Assembly: GCA_026018925.1 (NCBI GenBank)
Contig: JAKSZU010000005.1
Location: 24,988,779 to 25,052,778 of the forward strand
Reading direction: 5' to 3'
Source of the DNA: Tupaia tana
Lineage: Eukaryota; Chordata; Mammalia; Scandentia; Tupaiidae
Length of the DNA stretch: 64,000 nucleotides
Part shown: piece by piece, positions 1-11,052 of the stretch
How the letters are laid out: each line of letters starts with the position of its first letter
Position numbering within the stretch: the first letter of the stretch is position 1
Program-made: the position numbers and the translations under genes
The notes under the pieces: model-generated
What the model saw: only the letters and a program-made list of their open reading frames with translations
What the model was told of the DNA's origin: nothing
The model's database searches: none

Positions 1-756
1 GAAAACAAGAATGATGAGAGATGAAACAAGCCTTAAAATGTTAATATGCAGAGCTTGGTAACAAAGAAACTTGAAAAGGGGGTGGAAGACAGTCGGCTTT
101 CCAACAGTTCACGAAAAACTCTCAGATGTAGAGGACTTGATGTACTAAAAGTTCAGTATGAAGACTGTGATACAGAAGCTGGGAAGACAGTGCAATCTTA
201 GGACCCCACTGGCAACCTGGTTCCCCATCATTTGTTTATTCTAAGAACACTCTTTCAGATACATGAATGAACAAGAATGCTTCCACAATAGTGCTCCCAA
301 GAGCGATGGTCTTTGAAAGCCATATAACACGAAGATTGGTCTGGAGGACAGAAGGCTTCCTGGGAGAATGAAGGATGGACTGGAGATAATGGCATCATAA
401 ATTAACAATGTGAGTTACACACAACGGAACAGGCTCCAAGTGCTCCAGAGGAGGCTGACTAACCTCTCCGTAGCTGGATTTTACAGAAGCCATTACTACA
501 CAGAAGGGAGGGGCAGTAGAAATAGTGACCTTTAAAGGTATGTGCCTTCTAAGAGTCTATGATTCTAAATTTACAATGTTTAAACATGGGATCTTCCAGA
601 AGACATGCTACTATATAAAGACAAATGCAAGTTACGTGCTAACTAGACCCAGGCACACGGCCAGTGTTGTTTACACACGTGCAATGCAGTTCCAGCGAAA
701 ACTTCTTGGGATAACAAAATCAGTAATCTAAGCAAAAGTACTTACTAATGCTTTCT
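1..756. other. Intergenic stretch downstream of USP12, nothing recognised
   Basis: AT-rich sequence with no conserved reading frame, RNA gene or clear repeat that I can name. The one short open frame here has no coding character. Confidence 0.5.
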
Positions 757-770
757 AAAGTGTATACTTG

Positions 771-1015
771 TTTGCTTGCTTGCTTTTTTCCAAAGGTTGT
801 ACTTGCCTGAGAGTAACAGAGAGAGGGAGAAAGCACCCACCTACGAGGTGCAGTCTCCCTAAAATTTCTTCTCCACTTCTCCATCCTGTTGGGCTTTGGG
901 ACACATACACTCAGATGCCCAGTGTGTTTTTCAAGCCACAAGGACTGAGACTCGAACTGTGGTCAGCTATGTGAGGTCCGGATCCATTAACTACTAGGCT
1001 ACAGGGCCGTCCCCC
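771..1015 (-). repeat. Old tRNA-derived SINE
   Basis: The reverse strand carries a degenerate tRNA-like head (A box near 980-995, B box near 940-955) and a decayed body. A target-site duplication AAAGTGTATACTTG flanks it exactly at 757-770 and 1016-1029. It is the only older-form copy that runs in the USP12 sense direction. Confidence 0.85.
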
Positions 1016-1100
1016 AAAGTGTATACTTGTAATTTGCAAATACATTGTAGGCAAAAAGGAAGAAACACACTTAAAAACCCACAAGCACAAATAAAACAAC

Positions 1101-1106
1101 TTTAAT
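1101..1106 (-). promoter_or_regulatory. USP12: Candidate distal poly(A) signal of USP12
   Basis: Minus strand reads ATTAAA, followed about 15-35 bases later by a GT-rich stretch (1065-1087), the usual arrangement of hexamer and downstream element. It lies between the MIR and the SINE at 771-1015. No transcript evidence is available here. Confidence 0.35.
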
Positions 1107-1116
1107 AGATATTATT

Positions 1117-1340
1117 TTGTATTTATATAGCGCCTTCTTCAAGAACCTTAAATGCTTTACAGACATTATCTCTAATTATCCCCACAACAACCCTGTGAGG
1201 TAGGTATTACTCCCATTTTACAAGACAGGGAGACTGAAGCACAGAGAGGTTAAGTGACTTGCCCAAGGTCACACAGTTAAATTCACTGAAGAGCCAGGAC
1301 CTGAGCACCTTAGCCTCCCAGCTCCCAGCCAAATACCTCA
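1117..1340 (-). repeat. MIR SINE (ancient)
   Basis: Contains the MIR core in reverse: a CCCATTTTACA block, then GAGGTTAAGTGACTTGCCCA and a CACACAG motif at about 1213-1277. It would form part of the distal 3' UTR if the signal at 1101 is used. Confidence 0.85.
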
Positions 1341-4206
1341 TAAGAGAATCTTTAATGAAAAGTATCTTTAAACAAAGTATCAAGAGTAGTATGTTATGAA
1401 AATGAGGTCTTTCTACTGCCATCAAGGAAAGAAAAAAAACCTACACTGATGGTTAGAGGCTCCAAGACCCATACATTTCCATCTTTCCCTTTCCCTAAGG
1501 TCCCCTGGTTCCTGTCTTAAGTAATCTTCTAAAGGTAAAATTTCAAGACAGAAGCCATGTGACTTAGAAATAGGATTTAATTTAGAATATTTACCTTCAG
1601 TTACGATAATTTATAGAAATTTTTGTTCCAATATACAAAATATGGGACAGTCATCCCAACAAACATGTACATAGTTATACAGCAATCGGCCACCATTTAC
1701 AACTTAAACCTGCCCCTCGTTTTAATTATAGGCAACCAACCTCACAACTGCTTTCTATCTGGGTCACTTTTCTTACTTACTATACCTGTATTTTTTCTCC
1801 CAACTCTAGCCCTATATATTTCAAAAATTTACTGAGTTTTTGATAAAACTTTAAAACATTTGACTTAGATCCAGCTGCACTAAGAGTAAGAAGTAAATTT
1901 GGAACCATTACCCCGTAGTCCCTCCCCTGACAAATCATACTATTAAATATGGTACGGATGTGAACAAAGTATGTGACTACCATGGAACTCAACATAAATG
2001 CTAGAACTTGCTTTAAAAGGAAATTTAACTTGGCTTTTACTGCATTTTTCAAATGCAAAAATGTAAAAACAAACATGACAATATTTCAACGCTGTACCTT
2101 TACGCGAATGACTTCATCTAGCCTTCTTCCACATGCTACGGCCTGGCTGATGGCAAGACTGACTCAGCCTCGTTGTACTGAGAGATGCAGAAACACAGCG
2201 TTAAGTTCCAAGGCTATATGGGTCACGCCTTCCGAGTTAACGCTGTGTACCCACTTCCACTGCTCTGACGCTCCCCATGTTCTTGGCTGTGACTCTCTGT
2301 GCAATGCTGTAGATCAGGCAGACTGTGTAATTTGTACAAAACGCCTCCAGCCAGCGTAAGGCTTTAGGAACTGTATCTTAAAAAGCAACTGGTCAAAATA
2401 CTTTTGATATTTAGTACAAATACTAAATGTAATAATTTTCTTGCGGCACATCTGATTAGGCAGCCCAATTAGCTATGTGACCCTGTTAAAGATCTGTTTG
2501 CGGAACTAATAGATGAAGTCATTTCCTGAGCTAAAAGATACAGATAATAAATGTTAACTATAGCAGCAGACAAAAAACATTCTTTTTGTTGTTTTCCACA
2601 GTCAACAGTTTTAGTAAAATAACTTCAAAAAAAGTACAGAATTAAAAGAAGAAAATACTGCCTGAAAAGAGCTTGAAAATGAACATCCGAGGCCTGATTG
2701 TTATTATTTTCAATGTTTTCTGCAAGTTACATTCTGCCACTGTCAGACAATTTACTGATGCGTGGAAAAATGTCAACTGCAATGGTTCACGTACATTTTA
2801 TATTACATATATTACTTCTTAAAACCTCCAACAGAAGGAAATCTTAATAAACACAAATTTTAATGTCTGAACAGTCTCCCAGTAAGATTTGAAAAGGCAG
2901 AGGGAGGAAAACAAAGGACCTGCTTTTTGTACTACTGGTCTACTTCATTAAAATTTAATCTTCAAAGGGTTTTTTTTTTTTTTTTTTTAAGCTTGCTGTC
3001 CAGGCCGCTAGGGTTATGATGAATGTATTCTTTCCAAGGTAAAAAATGACATTTAAAAATAACGTAACTGCTATGACATGAATTTTCCAAGCACAGCCTC
3101 AACCTGAAACATTAGAATGTGTAAGAATTCTAAAGATTGGTATACCGTCACTGCACCAGGATTTCCTTTATCATTCTAAAACTATAGGGAATTTTTCATA
3201 GCTTTTAAACTTTATTTTACTGAAATTAAAGCTGGAAAACATAACTGACTTATTAGCTACAACAAAAGGACAAATATTTAGCCAGAGATATCAGTTCCTC
3301 CTGAAAAAGAATATTTACCTCCTCTTGTTGCAATTTTTCTCAAGGTGTCTTAATGATTTCAGATAGAATTTAAAATTCACCTTAAAAGTAGAAACAAACC
3401 AAAGGACTAGTTAAACTGACAAGAACTAATAAAATATGCTCAAATTTACTGACAGAATCATGGGCACTTCATACAATACTTAGACTCTACCAGTTTTAAG
3501 TAAAATAAATAAGGAAAAAATTATAATTACAAAGCCAGTCTTTCCCCTTGGGGAAACAAAAAGCCACTTCTGACCAATTGTTCCCTACATATACATATAC
3601 TGTATATTATTATAAGCTTCTTCAGAGAAGCAAAACATATTTGTCTTCCTGACATTGGATTCTAGTATCTGTTAGTTTTTTTTGTTTTTTGTTTTTTTAA
3701 ATCAGGAAGGCAACTGCAAGTGTTGGGCCCAAAAATATTTCTGGTTTACGCTTGAAAAGACCACTGAATATGTTTCTGTACGTACTGAACACGGGCAATT
3801 TCCGCAACGTGCTCAGCACCATCTCCTATATTATCAATACCACCCAGCACAGATTCTGATTCTTTCTACTGCACCCCAAGGAGTTCAAACTGTTACTGGT
3901 GCAATTAATAAAGAGAAAATGCGTGTCAGTGACTGGAAGGCTGTTTTACAAGAGGAGCTGGTATCTCTGATTTCACTTCTTTGTTGTATGAAACCACACA
4001 GACAGCATGATACCTGAGCAAATAAATCAACTACCATGACAGGAAGGGCCTGTTAATCCATAGTCTTTGCTTCATCGTGTGCAAAGTGTGCTACTGCCCC
4101 CTGAGCTTCCTGCATTTCTCTTTTCTTGAAAAATCAGTGCTTGATCCTTTCCAAAATAACCAGAGAAGAAATGAGGCAGAAAGTATCTCTTCATCACCGT
4201 CCCCCC

Positions 4207-4308
4207 TCAGTCCCGAGACTGGTAGAAAAGAATGTAACCGGACTCAGAGTTTTTTGAGATATCTGATGTCAACCCGTAGAATTCTTCAATAGCTTGTGCA
4301 TCTATTTT
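4207..4308 (-). CDS. USP12: USP12 coding exon 9 (terminal), residues 338-370
   Basis: Encodes the last 33 residues, from [12 protein letters not shown] to [10 protein letters not shown], then TGA at 4207-4209. The acceptor is TTACAG at 4309-4314 and the exon starts in phase 0, matching the GAA|GTAAGT end of exon 8. These residues form the last strands of the USP catalytic fold; GYILFY is the usual closing motif of the family. The final Asp is USP12-like (USP46 ends in Glu). The exon continues into the 3' UTR. Confidence 0.97.
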   Translation of the reverse strand, partial: KIDAQAIEEFYGLTSDISKNSESGYILFYQSRD

Positions 4309-4389
4309 CTGTAAGGCAAAATCCAAACATTAGTACATAGCTGAACTTTGTACAACCAGATGGCTTAAATAAAAAATATCGACAATATC

Positions 4390-5090
4390 AAATACTGATG
4401 AGAATATGGGGCAAGTGAAAATGTCATATATGGCTTGTGGAAACACAATATGATACAGACAATTTGGAAAAAATCTTCTAAAGCTGAACATACAACTATC
4501 CTTTGATTGAGTAATTATATTTCTAGGTATGGGTTGAACTATATGAAATCACTAACTGCCAGCCATTTCAGATCTCAAAAAATGGCATTTCCAATGGCTC
4601 ATCTCATTCAGACCCAAGGAAACTAAATGTATGTATGTATAGCAAAAGATCTGTACAAAAATGATGAAGGCACTTTTAGTCAAAAGTCAAAAATTGACAA
4701 AAAGTCAAATTTATAACTTGGTATATCCATACCATAGAAATTACAAAGCAATAAAAACGAATTACTCCTCCTCCTCTACTATAGGCAATTGCAAGAATGA
4801 ACGTCACTAATAAAGACTAGTGAGTGAAAAGAGGCAGATATTAGACAAAATTAATCGTAACGATAAAAATCCTAATAGCGGGTTCCAGGGGATGCAGGGC
4901 AGAGGCGAGGAGAGCTGTGGGCAGTAAGCAGGACAAAGAATGAGGAAGCCTGCTGGGGTGTTGAAAATGCACTGGATCTTGATTTGGTGGTGGTTAAAAG
5001 TGTGTGTGTGTAACCATCCAGTTATAAAAATTCACTGAGCTATTCAGATTTGTGTACTTTACTACAGGTATCATATAGCTCATTTAAAAA
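4390..5090 (+). repeat. Old L1 3' end (L1M type)
   Basis: Resembles the 3' untranslated end of old mammalian L1: a diverged 'nonexact ATACCATAGAAATTAC' block near 4730, a GGTTCCAGGGGATG block near 4882, and a 'GATTTGGTGGTGGTT' block near 4980. Heavily diverged. It makes up much of intron 8. Confidence 0.6.
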
Positions 5091-5304
5091 CACACACACA
5101 CATACATTTTTTTTATTTTTAAAGACTAGTCCTGTGCAAAGTTTTCTCTTGTTTGATTACAGACCTGTAAAGGAAGGTTCGCTGGCTACACAAGCACTGG
5201 GCTTGAGAGGGACACTCACTGCGACATTAGGGAATGAGAAGCAGGGACTAGATGAGCTACAACAGAAATACCGAGACATCTACTATTCATCATGGATCAT
5301 AAAT

Positions 5305-5432
5305 AGGGGACTGCAAAAAGTTCATGGGAATAAAGAAATTAAATTACCAGCTTATTTTGGTGCAAGAATTCCATGCACATAATATCCACTTTTCCTAATA
5401 CCCATTTTCCAGGAACCTTTTAAAGACCTCCC
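5305..5432 (-). mobile_element. Short inverted-repeat element (MITE, family 2)
   Basis: The left end (GCAAAAAGTTCATGGGAAT) is the imperfect inverse of the right end around 5400-5430 (CCATTTTCCAGGAACC). The interior, AGCTTATTTTGGTGCA plus CCATGCA, matches the element at 12787-12912 in the opposite orientation. About 128 bp, non-coding. It lies 85 bp downstream of the exon 8 donor, in intron 8. Confidence 0.6.
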
Positions 5433-5516
5433 TAGTATGAATGAGAAATGGTGAGGAAAAAAAGTAAAACATAATACACATACAATTTTTAAGAAAAATA
5501 AGAAGAAACTACTTAC

Positions 5517-5595
5517 TTCAACAATGTCGTCATCGAACAACAACCAAAAATCATGACTCTTAACTATTGCAATATAATGTCCTCGATTGGGACCA
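5517..5595 (-). CDS. USP12: USP12 coding exon 8, residues 311-337
   Basis: 79 bases: the last base of Ser311, then 26 codons from [12 protein letters not shown] to LLFDDDIVE. Acceptor TTTCAG, donor GTAAGT. It carries the catalytic His317 (in RGHY) and the catalytic Asp333 (in FDDD). The residues AIVKSHDF fit USP12; USP46 has TIVKSHGF as I recall it. Phase 2 at entry and 0 at exit agree with exons 7 and 9. Confidence 0.97.
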
Positions 5596-6198
5596 CTGAA
5601 ACAAAATGACAACAAAGTTAATTTTATACGATGTTTATTAATATTACCCTAAGTGTCATGTTCTATAAAGGAGAAAAACTGAAACAGAGAAAAATATCTC
5701 TTATCTATTCTTTCCAAAAGACAGATAAAGCTACACTGATTTTAATTGGCATTTAATTTTAAAATCAAATAATTAGTACTCTGCTTTGGGAGATTTAACC
5801 AGTATTCTAATAATATAAAAGTGTTATTAAAATTTTTATTGTCTTTCTAATTATTTTCAAATTATTGTTCTTTCAAATAATTTTCCTTTTGCCTCTATGA
5901 AAAATTTAAAACTATTTTTCCAGCATTTGGGATGTGATGGGACACTCGGCCAAACACGCTGAGTTAAACTACAAAACAACATGGATAAAATTATGTCTAA
6001 GTCTCACTCCCTCAGTAATATTAGTTTATCTCGTAAGGAAAGATACGATGTGATGTTTGAAAAAGGCAAAGGTAATCAAAGCTATGGCTCTGAAATCAGC
6101 AAAAAGCAGATGACCTGTTCCTAGCTACTAACATCATGTAACTATTGCTATGACAGCCTCTACATCCATTTTAAACAAATCTGAAACAGAGGAATCTC
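5596..6198. other. Intron 7 proximal part, nothing recognised
   Basis: AT-rich intronic DNA with no repeat family or conserved element that I can name. Confidence 0.4.
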
Positions 6199-6199
6199 G

Positions 6200-6479
6200 A
6201 GACCAGCGGCTGGTGTAATGGTTATGTCTCTGGACTCCCACGTAGTCAACCGCAGTTCAAGTCCCGGACCCAGTGGCTTAAACTCATGCCGGGCACACGT
6301 GTGTGTGTGTGTGTGTGTGTGTGTGCCCAAGATCCTGAGAGGAGAATGGAGAAGGGACTGTGGCATGCTCATCCCCCCGGGGGGTGATTTTTTGCTTTCT
6401 GTCTGTATCTTTTTGGCAAGCATACGTGCCTGATAGCAAAAACCTCTCCAAAAAGAAAAAAGAAAAGAAAGAAAGAAAG
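6200..6479 (+). repeat. Young long tRNA-SINE with (GT)n expansion
   Basis: tRNA-like head with A box TGGTGTAATGG and B box near 6255. A (GT)n run at 6300-6325 replaces the usual GTGCGTGCGTG. C/G hairpin at about 6370-6386; tail (GAAA)n. It abuts the next SINE. Confidence 0.9.
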
Positions 6480-6490
6480 AATGGAATCTA

Positions 6491-6768
6491 GGGAACCAGC
6501 AGTTAGCATAATGGCTATGTCGCTGGACTCCCACGTAGTTGACCGCGGTTCGCGTCCCGGACCCGGTGGCTTAACACTCACGCCGGGCGCGTGTGCGTGC
6601 GTGCCCAAGATCCCGAGAGGAGAATGGAGGAGAAGGGATTGCGGTGTGACCATCCCCTCTTGGGGGTGATTTCTCGCTTTCTGTCTCTAGTCTCTCTCTG
6701 TCTGTCTGGCGAGCGCACGCACCCTGTAGCAAAAACCTCTCAAAAAAAAAAAAAAAAGAAAAAGAAAA
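6491..6768 (+). repeat. Young long tRNA-SINE
   Basis: Complete copy with A15-type tail. Target-site duplication GAATGGAATCTAG at 6479-6491 and about 6769-6781. The left duplication includes the end of the preceding SINE's tail, so this copy landed at that SINE's 3' end. Confidence 0.9.
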
Positions 6769-6781
6769 GAATGGAATCTAG

Positions 6782-7080
6782 ATATGCATGTTAAAATAAC
6801 AGTGATAATATTTCTTTTCAAAAAAATTATGTGCTTTTCTATGTGTGTATACCACAATTTATTTTTTATCTCAATGAACACTTGGGTAATTTCATGTTTT
6901 TATATTACCAATAATAATACTATGAACATGTCTCATAGTACTCACTTTTTTTAAGGTCATAGTTTAAGTATCATTCATTATAAAAGCTTATCATTTTTAT
7001 TAAATTACAATAATATAATTGATACAGAATTTAAAATCATTTTCAACACTAATTACTCTTTACAGTGAACATCATTTTAA
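6782..7080. other. AT-rich intronic stretch, nothing recognised
   Basis: About 75-80 percent A+T by eye with short homopolymers. Possibly decayed LINE; no diagnostic motif found. Confidence 0.35.
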
Positions 7081-7095
7081 AAGTAGCAGAAGTAG

Positions 7096-7369
7096 GGACC
7101 AGCAGTTAGCGTAATGGCTATGTCGCTGGACTCCCACGTAGTCGACCGCGGTTCGAGTCCCGGACCCGGTGGCTTAAACTCACGCCGGGCGCGTGTGCAT
7201 GCGTGCCCAAGATCCCGATAGGAGAATGGAGGAGGAGGGATTGCGGCGTGGCCATCCCCCCTGGGGGGGGTGATTTCCTGCTTTCTATGTCTCTCTCTGT
7301 CTGTCTGGCGAGCGCACGCGCCCTATAGCAAAAACCTCTCCAAAAAAAAAAAAAAGAAAAAATAAATAA
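7096..7369 (+). repeat. Young long tRNA-SINE (first of a stacked pair)
   Basis: Near-consensus: A box TAGCGTAATGG, B box GGTTCGAGTCC, C/G hairpin at 7255-7275. Flanked by AAGTAGCAGAAGTAG at 7081-7095 and 7370-7384. Confidence 0.93.
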
Positions 7370-7384
7370 AAGTAGCAGAAGTAG

Positions 7385-7633
7385 AGGACCAGCAGTTGGC
7401 GTAATGGCTGTGTTGCTGGACTCCCATGTAGCTGACCGCGGTTCAAGTCCTGGACCCGGTGGCTTAAACTTACACTGGGCGCGTGTGTGTGCATGTGCGT
7501 GCCCAAGATACCGAGAGGAGAATGGATTGTGGCATAGCCATCCCCCTGGGGGTGATTTCTCATTTTCTGTCTCTCTCTGTCTTTCTGGAGAACGCACGCG
7601 CCCTATAGCAAAAACCTCTCTCAAAAAAAAAAA
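7385..7633 (+). repeat. Young long tRNA-SINE (second of a stacked pair)
   Basis: Full copy between the second (7370-7384) and third (7634-7648) copies of the same 15-bp duplication. More substituted than its neighbour and missing part of the GGAGGAGAAGG block. Confidence 0.93.
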
Positions 7634-7648
7634 AAGTAGCAGAAGTAG

Positions 7649-9125
7649 GATTATTAGAATAAACCACCTCATATAACATTTTGTGTTCCTTGGACCTTTC
7701 AATCCTGCAGGTGAGATAAATATCTTACGTGACAAAACAAAAGTCCATTTTCACTAAGAAGGATGATACCTCAAAGCTTTCTTTTTTAAAAAAGCATTTA
7801 ATGCTTTAATAAGTTTAATAATTTTCTCCATTTCTTGAGGATTCATCCTTGGGTTTTCTAAGTAGAGGACAGAAAATGGAAACAGTTATTTTTAAGGAGT
7901 GAAAATGAAAAACAATTAGAAAGTGGTTGAGGAACAGAGACTGGGAGGGAAGGAGGAGGGGTTAGTACTGAGATAAAAAGAAAAAGGTGTGGCAGCTTTT
8001 TTCTTTGGCAAAGAGCTAGTATGAAGAACAAAAGACAAAAGTTAATTTTATAAACAGATAATAAATGAGAGGAAAGACTGAGACAATGTACTGACATCTA
8101 AGAAACTGTGATTATTAGGAATATTCATCTTGAACATCAAATGTGCTTAGTGTATGCAAATAACTGTTATTTGTGGTGGTTGCTGTGGGGATTAGAAAGA
8201 CACCAACTACTCCTGCCCTGAAGACTCTTGTGGTACAGGAGGTAAGTACTCCCAGGGGAGAATCCCAGGCAGAATGTGATACGAAGCAGACCCACAGGAA
8301 AGCCCTCACTCGGTGAAAAAAGGGACGAGGGAGAGGGATGAGCAATCAAGAAAGGCGGGCTCCTCAATGGAGCTGGGATCTGAAATGGGTTAGAGGATAG
8401 CTTAATCACTTGGGGAACAGCTGGTGGAAATCTACTACACGCCAGGCCTCGGGGTTGGATCCTGAATAAACTGAACTGGCCCTGGCCTGCTGAAAAAGCG
8501 ATTCCTTAACAGCTGAAGGATGCAGAGAAACAGAAACTCTCCATACTATTATAAAAACACATATCTATAAATAAACCTGATACATGAGATAAAAATTGTA
8601 AAATATATTAGTCTTTGATTTAAAAATTTCCTGCTGTAAGAAGCACTTGTTCTCATAAGGAAAGCAGACACATAAACTAATAAATAAAAAGGAGCAAGTG
8701 AGGGCTAGCGATGCACATCTAGTGTTTATGTGACCACAGAACACAGGCTGGAGAGAAGATCATCAGGGATAATTGCCAGACAGGAGGGGACAGGGACAAT
8801 GCACGGGACAACTGGAGTGAGATGACAGAGGAGTACGATGCTGGGGTGGGACAGAATCCCAAAGAACTGCTGTGAAGAACTCAAGCAGCAGTGAACTCCC
8901 ACCGAAGGTGCATGGCCAGAGTTGTCAGCAAAGACAACAAGCATCCTCTACAATTTCTGCAGCAATTCTGACAGTCAGGATTTGGAGAACTGGCACGAGA
9001 ATTTTACAGTGCTTGCAAGAACATGTCTTAAATAATAGTGGTGTTAAAGTTGGGAGGAAAGCAAGTGGGGCCAAGGAAAAGGTTAAGAAGGGAAAGGGCA
9101 GGAGGCTAGAGGCTGTGGGGGAAAG
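7649..9125. other. Intron 7 mid part, possible L2 relics
   Basis: Parts near 8160-8240 and 8425-8500 (TACACGCCAGGCCTCGG) recall the reverse of an L2 3' region. The rest is unassigned. No coding signal. Confidence 0.35.
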
Positions 9126-9141
9126 GTAGGGTTAATTTTTT

Positions 9142-9223
9142 TTTAAAGAATTACTTATTTAATTTTATGTATTCATTCATTTTTTTAAATTTTATTTCAC
9201 TTATTTTTAATTTGACCAGGGGG

Positions 9224-9313
<90 letters not shown>

Positions 9314-9410
9314 CACGTGAGAAAGCAAGCCACCAGGTCCGGGACTCAAACCATGGTTGGCCACGTGGGAGTGTCCAGCACCTTAATCACCATACCACCT
9401 GCTGGTCCCA
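9142..9410 (-). repeat. Short-form tRNA-SINE with CA/GA microsatellite
   Basis: Reverse strand has the tRNA-like head (9320-9410) then a TC-rich body and AAATTAA-type tail. The body has expanded to (CA)n at about 9226-9258 followed by (GA)n at about 9259-9310. Imperfect duplication AGGGTTAATTTT on both sides (near 9128 and 9415). Confidence 0.8.
9226..9310. repeat. Compound microsatellite (CA)n(GA)n
   Basis: Directly seen, about 85 bp, formed inside the pyrimidine-rich body of the SINE that surrounds it. Likely length-polymorphic. Confidence 0.95.
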
Positions 9411-9679
9411 AGGCAGGGTTAATTTTAAAGGGGGATTTATGTGGTGGGATGGATGGGCTGGAGTTATTTGAGTTAGGAATTTCAGAGCTCAAGGACTTAT
9501 GAACAGAATTCCAAAAGATCTGGCACAATGTAGATAGAGTAAGACTGTCATTAAACTTAAAGAGGCTAATGGATGGTAAAGTTAAGAGTGTTAAAAGGTA
9601 GTTTCGTTAAAAAGTTAGGATATTGGAAAGTAATGCTATTATATTATTGTAATTGAAACAGTAGCAGCAGCTAAGTGAT

Positions 9680-9860
9680 TTATATTGTCCTTTTAATCCT
9701 AATCACGGGATGAAGTAGTTAATATTATTTCTATTTTTCAGATGAGTAAAACGAAGCTTCTTTCAGGAAGTGACATATGAAGTCACAGCTGCCCATAAAT
9801 AGCAGAAATGGTACTGACATGGTTCGAGGTTTCTTTGACTCTTAACACCTCTGGTCTGAA
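9680..9860 (-). repeat. MIR-like SINE fragment
   Basis: Reverse MIR core recognisable as TTTTTCAGATGAGTAAAAC and GAAGTGACATATGAAGTCAC with typical spacing. Diverged. Confidence 0.6.
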
Positions 9861-10854
9861 TCACCACACCAAGTTCTTTAAGTTATCTGACACTGTTTTT
9901 GTCTTTGCAAACATCATCATGCTATTCAATTGAGAAATAGAATACTCCAAAAAATGGAAAAGGCAAGTCTCACTGTTAATGAAAATTTAAGATGGGAGAT
10001 GAGGCTGACAAGGGCAATGGGAGTTAAATACTGTCTTCCAGAAAGTGTACTCCCTCCTAGCTGTCCTTGCATATTCTGAACAAAAAGACTACACTTTTTA
10101 ATTGGATAAAGCATACTGTCAGTACGAGTTCCCCAAAACCAAGGGAAAAAGGATGACCATCCTGTTCTAAAATCATTAAAGGGAATACTAAGCAATCCGT
10201 GAAGATTATACATTCTCCAGATACAAGTTTTGATTATGTGATGCTTGTAGTTTGAGGACTGCTTTGAGTTATTGTAACACTTAAAATATATCTGTGTGTG
10301 TTCACACAGCGCCGACATGTCTACCTTGCTGGAGAGGAGGATGGGAATGAGAAAGCACACTAAACTGGCTCACAGAAATGATAAATACACACACTGGTAT
10401 AATCAGAAGACTCATAAAGATTATTTCCAAAGCCACTGTAAATGCTTCTCACAACCATTAACATAATGAACATATTCAATTAATCTCAGAAATGATTTAT
10501 TTTCTAAAATCTACTTAAGAAGCATCATTTTTATCAATATCTCCCCTGCCCCAACCCTGAGAGAAAGGTAATGAAAAACTAATAGACATTCTAGGAACTC
10601 ATGCGTAATACTTCTAGAGATAACTAAAAAAATAATTTAAAATGAAGGCAATAAGACATTTTAACATACACAAGTTTTAAGGAAAAAATAATCAAATGTG
10701 TATCTTAAAAATCCATTTTGGAAATAAACTCGTCTTAAGGAAAATAAGGAACTTGTAAAGCTCTACGTAGAGACCACTCGCGAACATCCTGAACGTGGCT
10801 GCTCTAGAAGCCCAGAAACCCGAGACCGAGTGCACCTCCCGGAGCCGCAGTTAC
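9861..10854. other. Intron 7 part next to exon 7, nothing recognised
   Basis: Low-repeat AT-rich sequence without a nameable element. The last 100 bases before exon 7 (10755-10854) are GC-richer with a few CpGs. Confidence 0.4.
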
Positions 10855-11052
10855 CTTCCACAGTGCACCACAACGGCGACCAGGTCGTACATCCTGTCAG
10901 GATTGGTTGCATCGCCTGAAGTGTTGAACAGACGAAGTTCTAAAGGAAAAACTACCCGGTAAGAAAGTTTTGTGTATCGATGAAGTTGATCCATATATTT
11001 AAATCTCTTCAGGTGCAGAGCTAGAATCATGGGCAGTTTTTTAACTTTCATT
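10855..11052 (-). CDS. USP12: USP12 coding exon 7, residues 245-310
   Basis: 198 bases: last base of Arg245, 65 codons from [17 protein letters not shown] to VAVVVHCG, then two bases of Ser311. Acceptor TTCCATAG, donor [18 protein letters not shown] is the conserved USP box leading to the palm/finger strands. The residues YMDQL and [11 protein letters not shown] separate USP12 from USP46. The open frame runs two codons into the intron before a stop, so the donor must be used for the protein to continue. Confidence 0.97.

Larger units (their letters stand above)
1085..4206 (-). other. USP12: Probable USP12 3' UTR
   Basis: Follows the stop codon at 4207-4209. The interval has no tRNA-SINE insertion, unlike the rest of the window, which suits a constrained terminal exon. 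It holds a 19-base T run (2970-2988; an A run in the mRNA, so a likely internal-priming site) and a MIR near its distal end. The distal limit is inferred from a candidate poly(A) signal at 1101-1106. A proximal AATAAA on the minus strand at about 3211-3216 could give a shorter form of about 1 kb. Confidence 0.45.

Noticed and set aside
1640..1830. Possible L1 3' UTR relic inside the USP12 3' UTR
   Set aside because: Only a short stretch (CTGCTTTCTATCTGGGTCAC) recalls L1; too weak to annotate.
1973..2359. Open frame of 128 codons on the plus strand
   Set aside because: Lies antisense to the USP12 3' UTR; no recognisable domain and a low-complexity-free but unremarkable composition.
6300..6325. 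CRISPR-like or other regular repeat array
   Set aside because: Simple (GT)n microsatellite; no spaced direct repeats anywhere in the window.
7118..7735. Open frame of 205 codons on the minus strand
   Set aside because: It is a translation of two adjacent SINEs; the same peptide motifs recur at every SINE in the window.
10851..11051. Reading exon 7 as a stand-alone small gene
   Set aside because: Both borders are splice sites; the frame continues into exons 6 and 8 of USP12.
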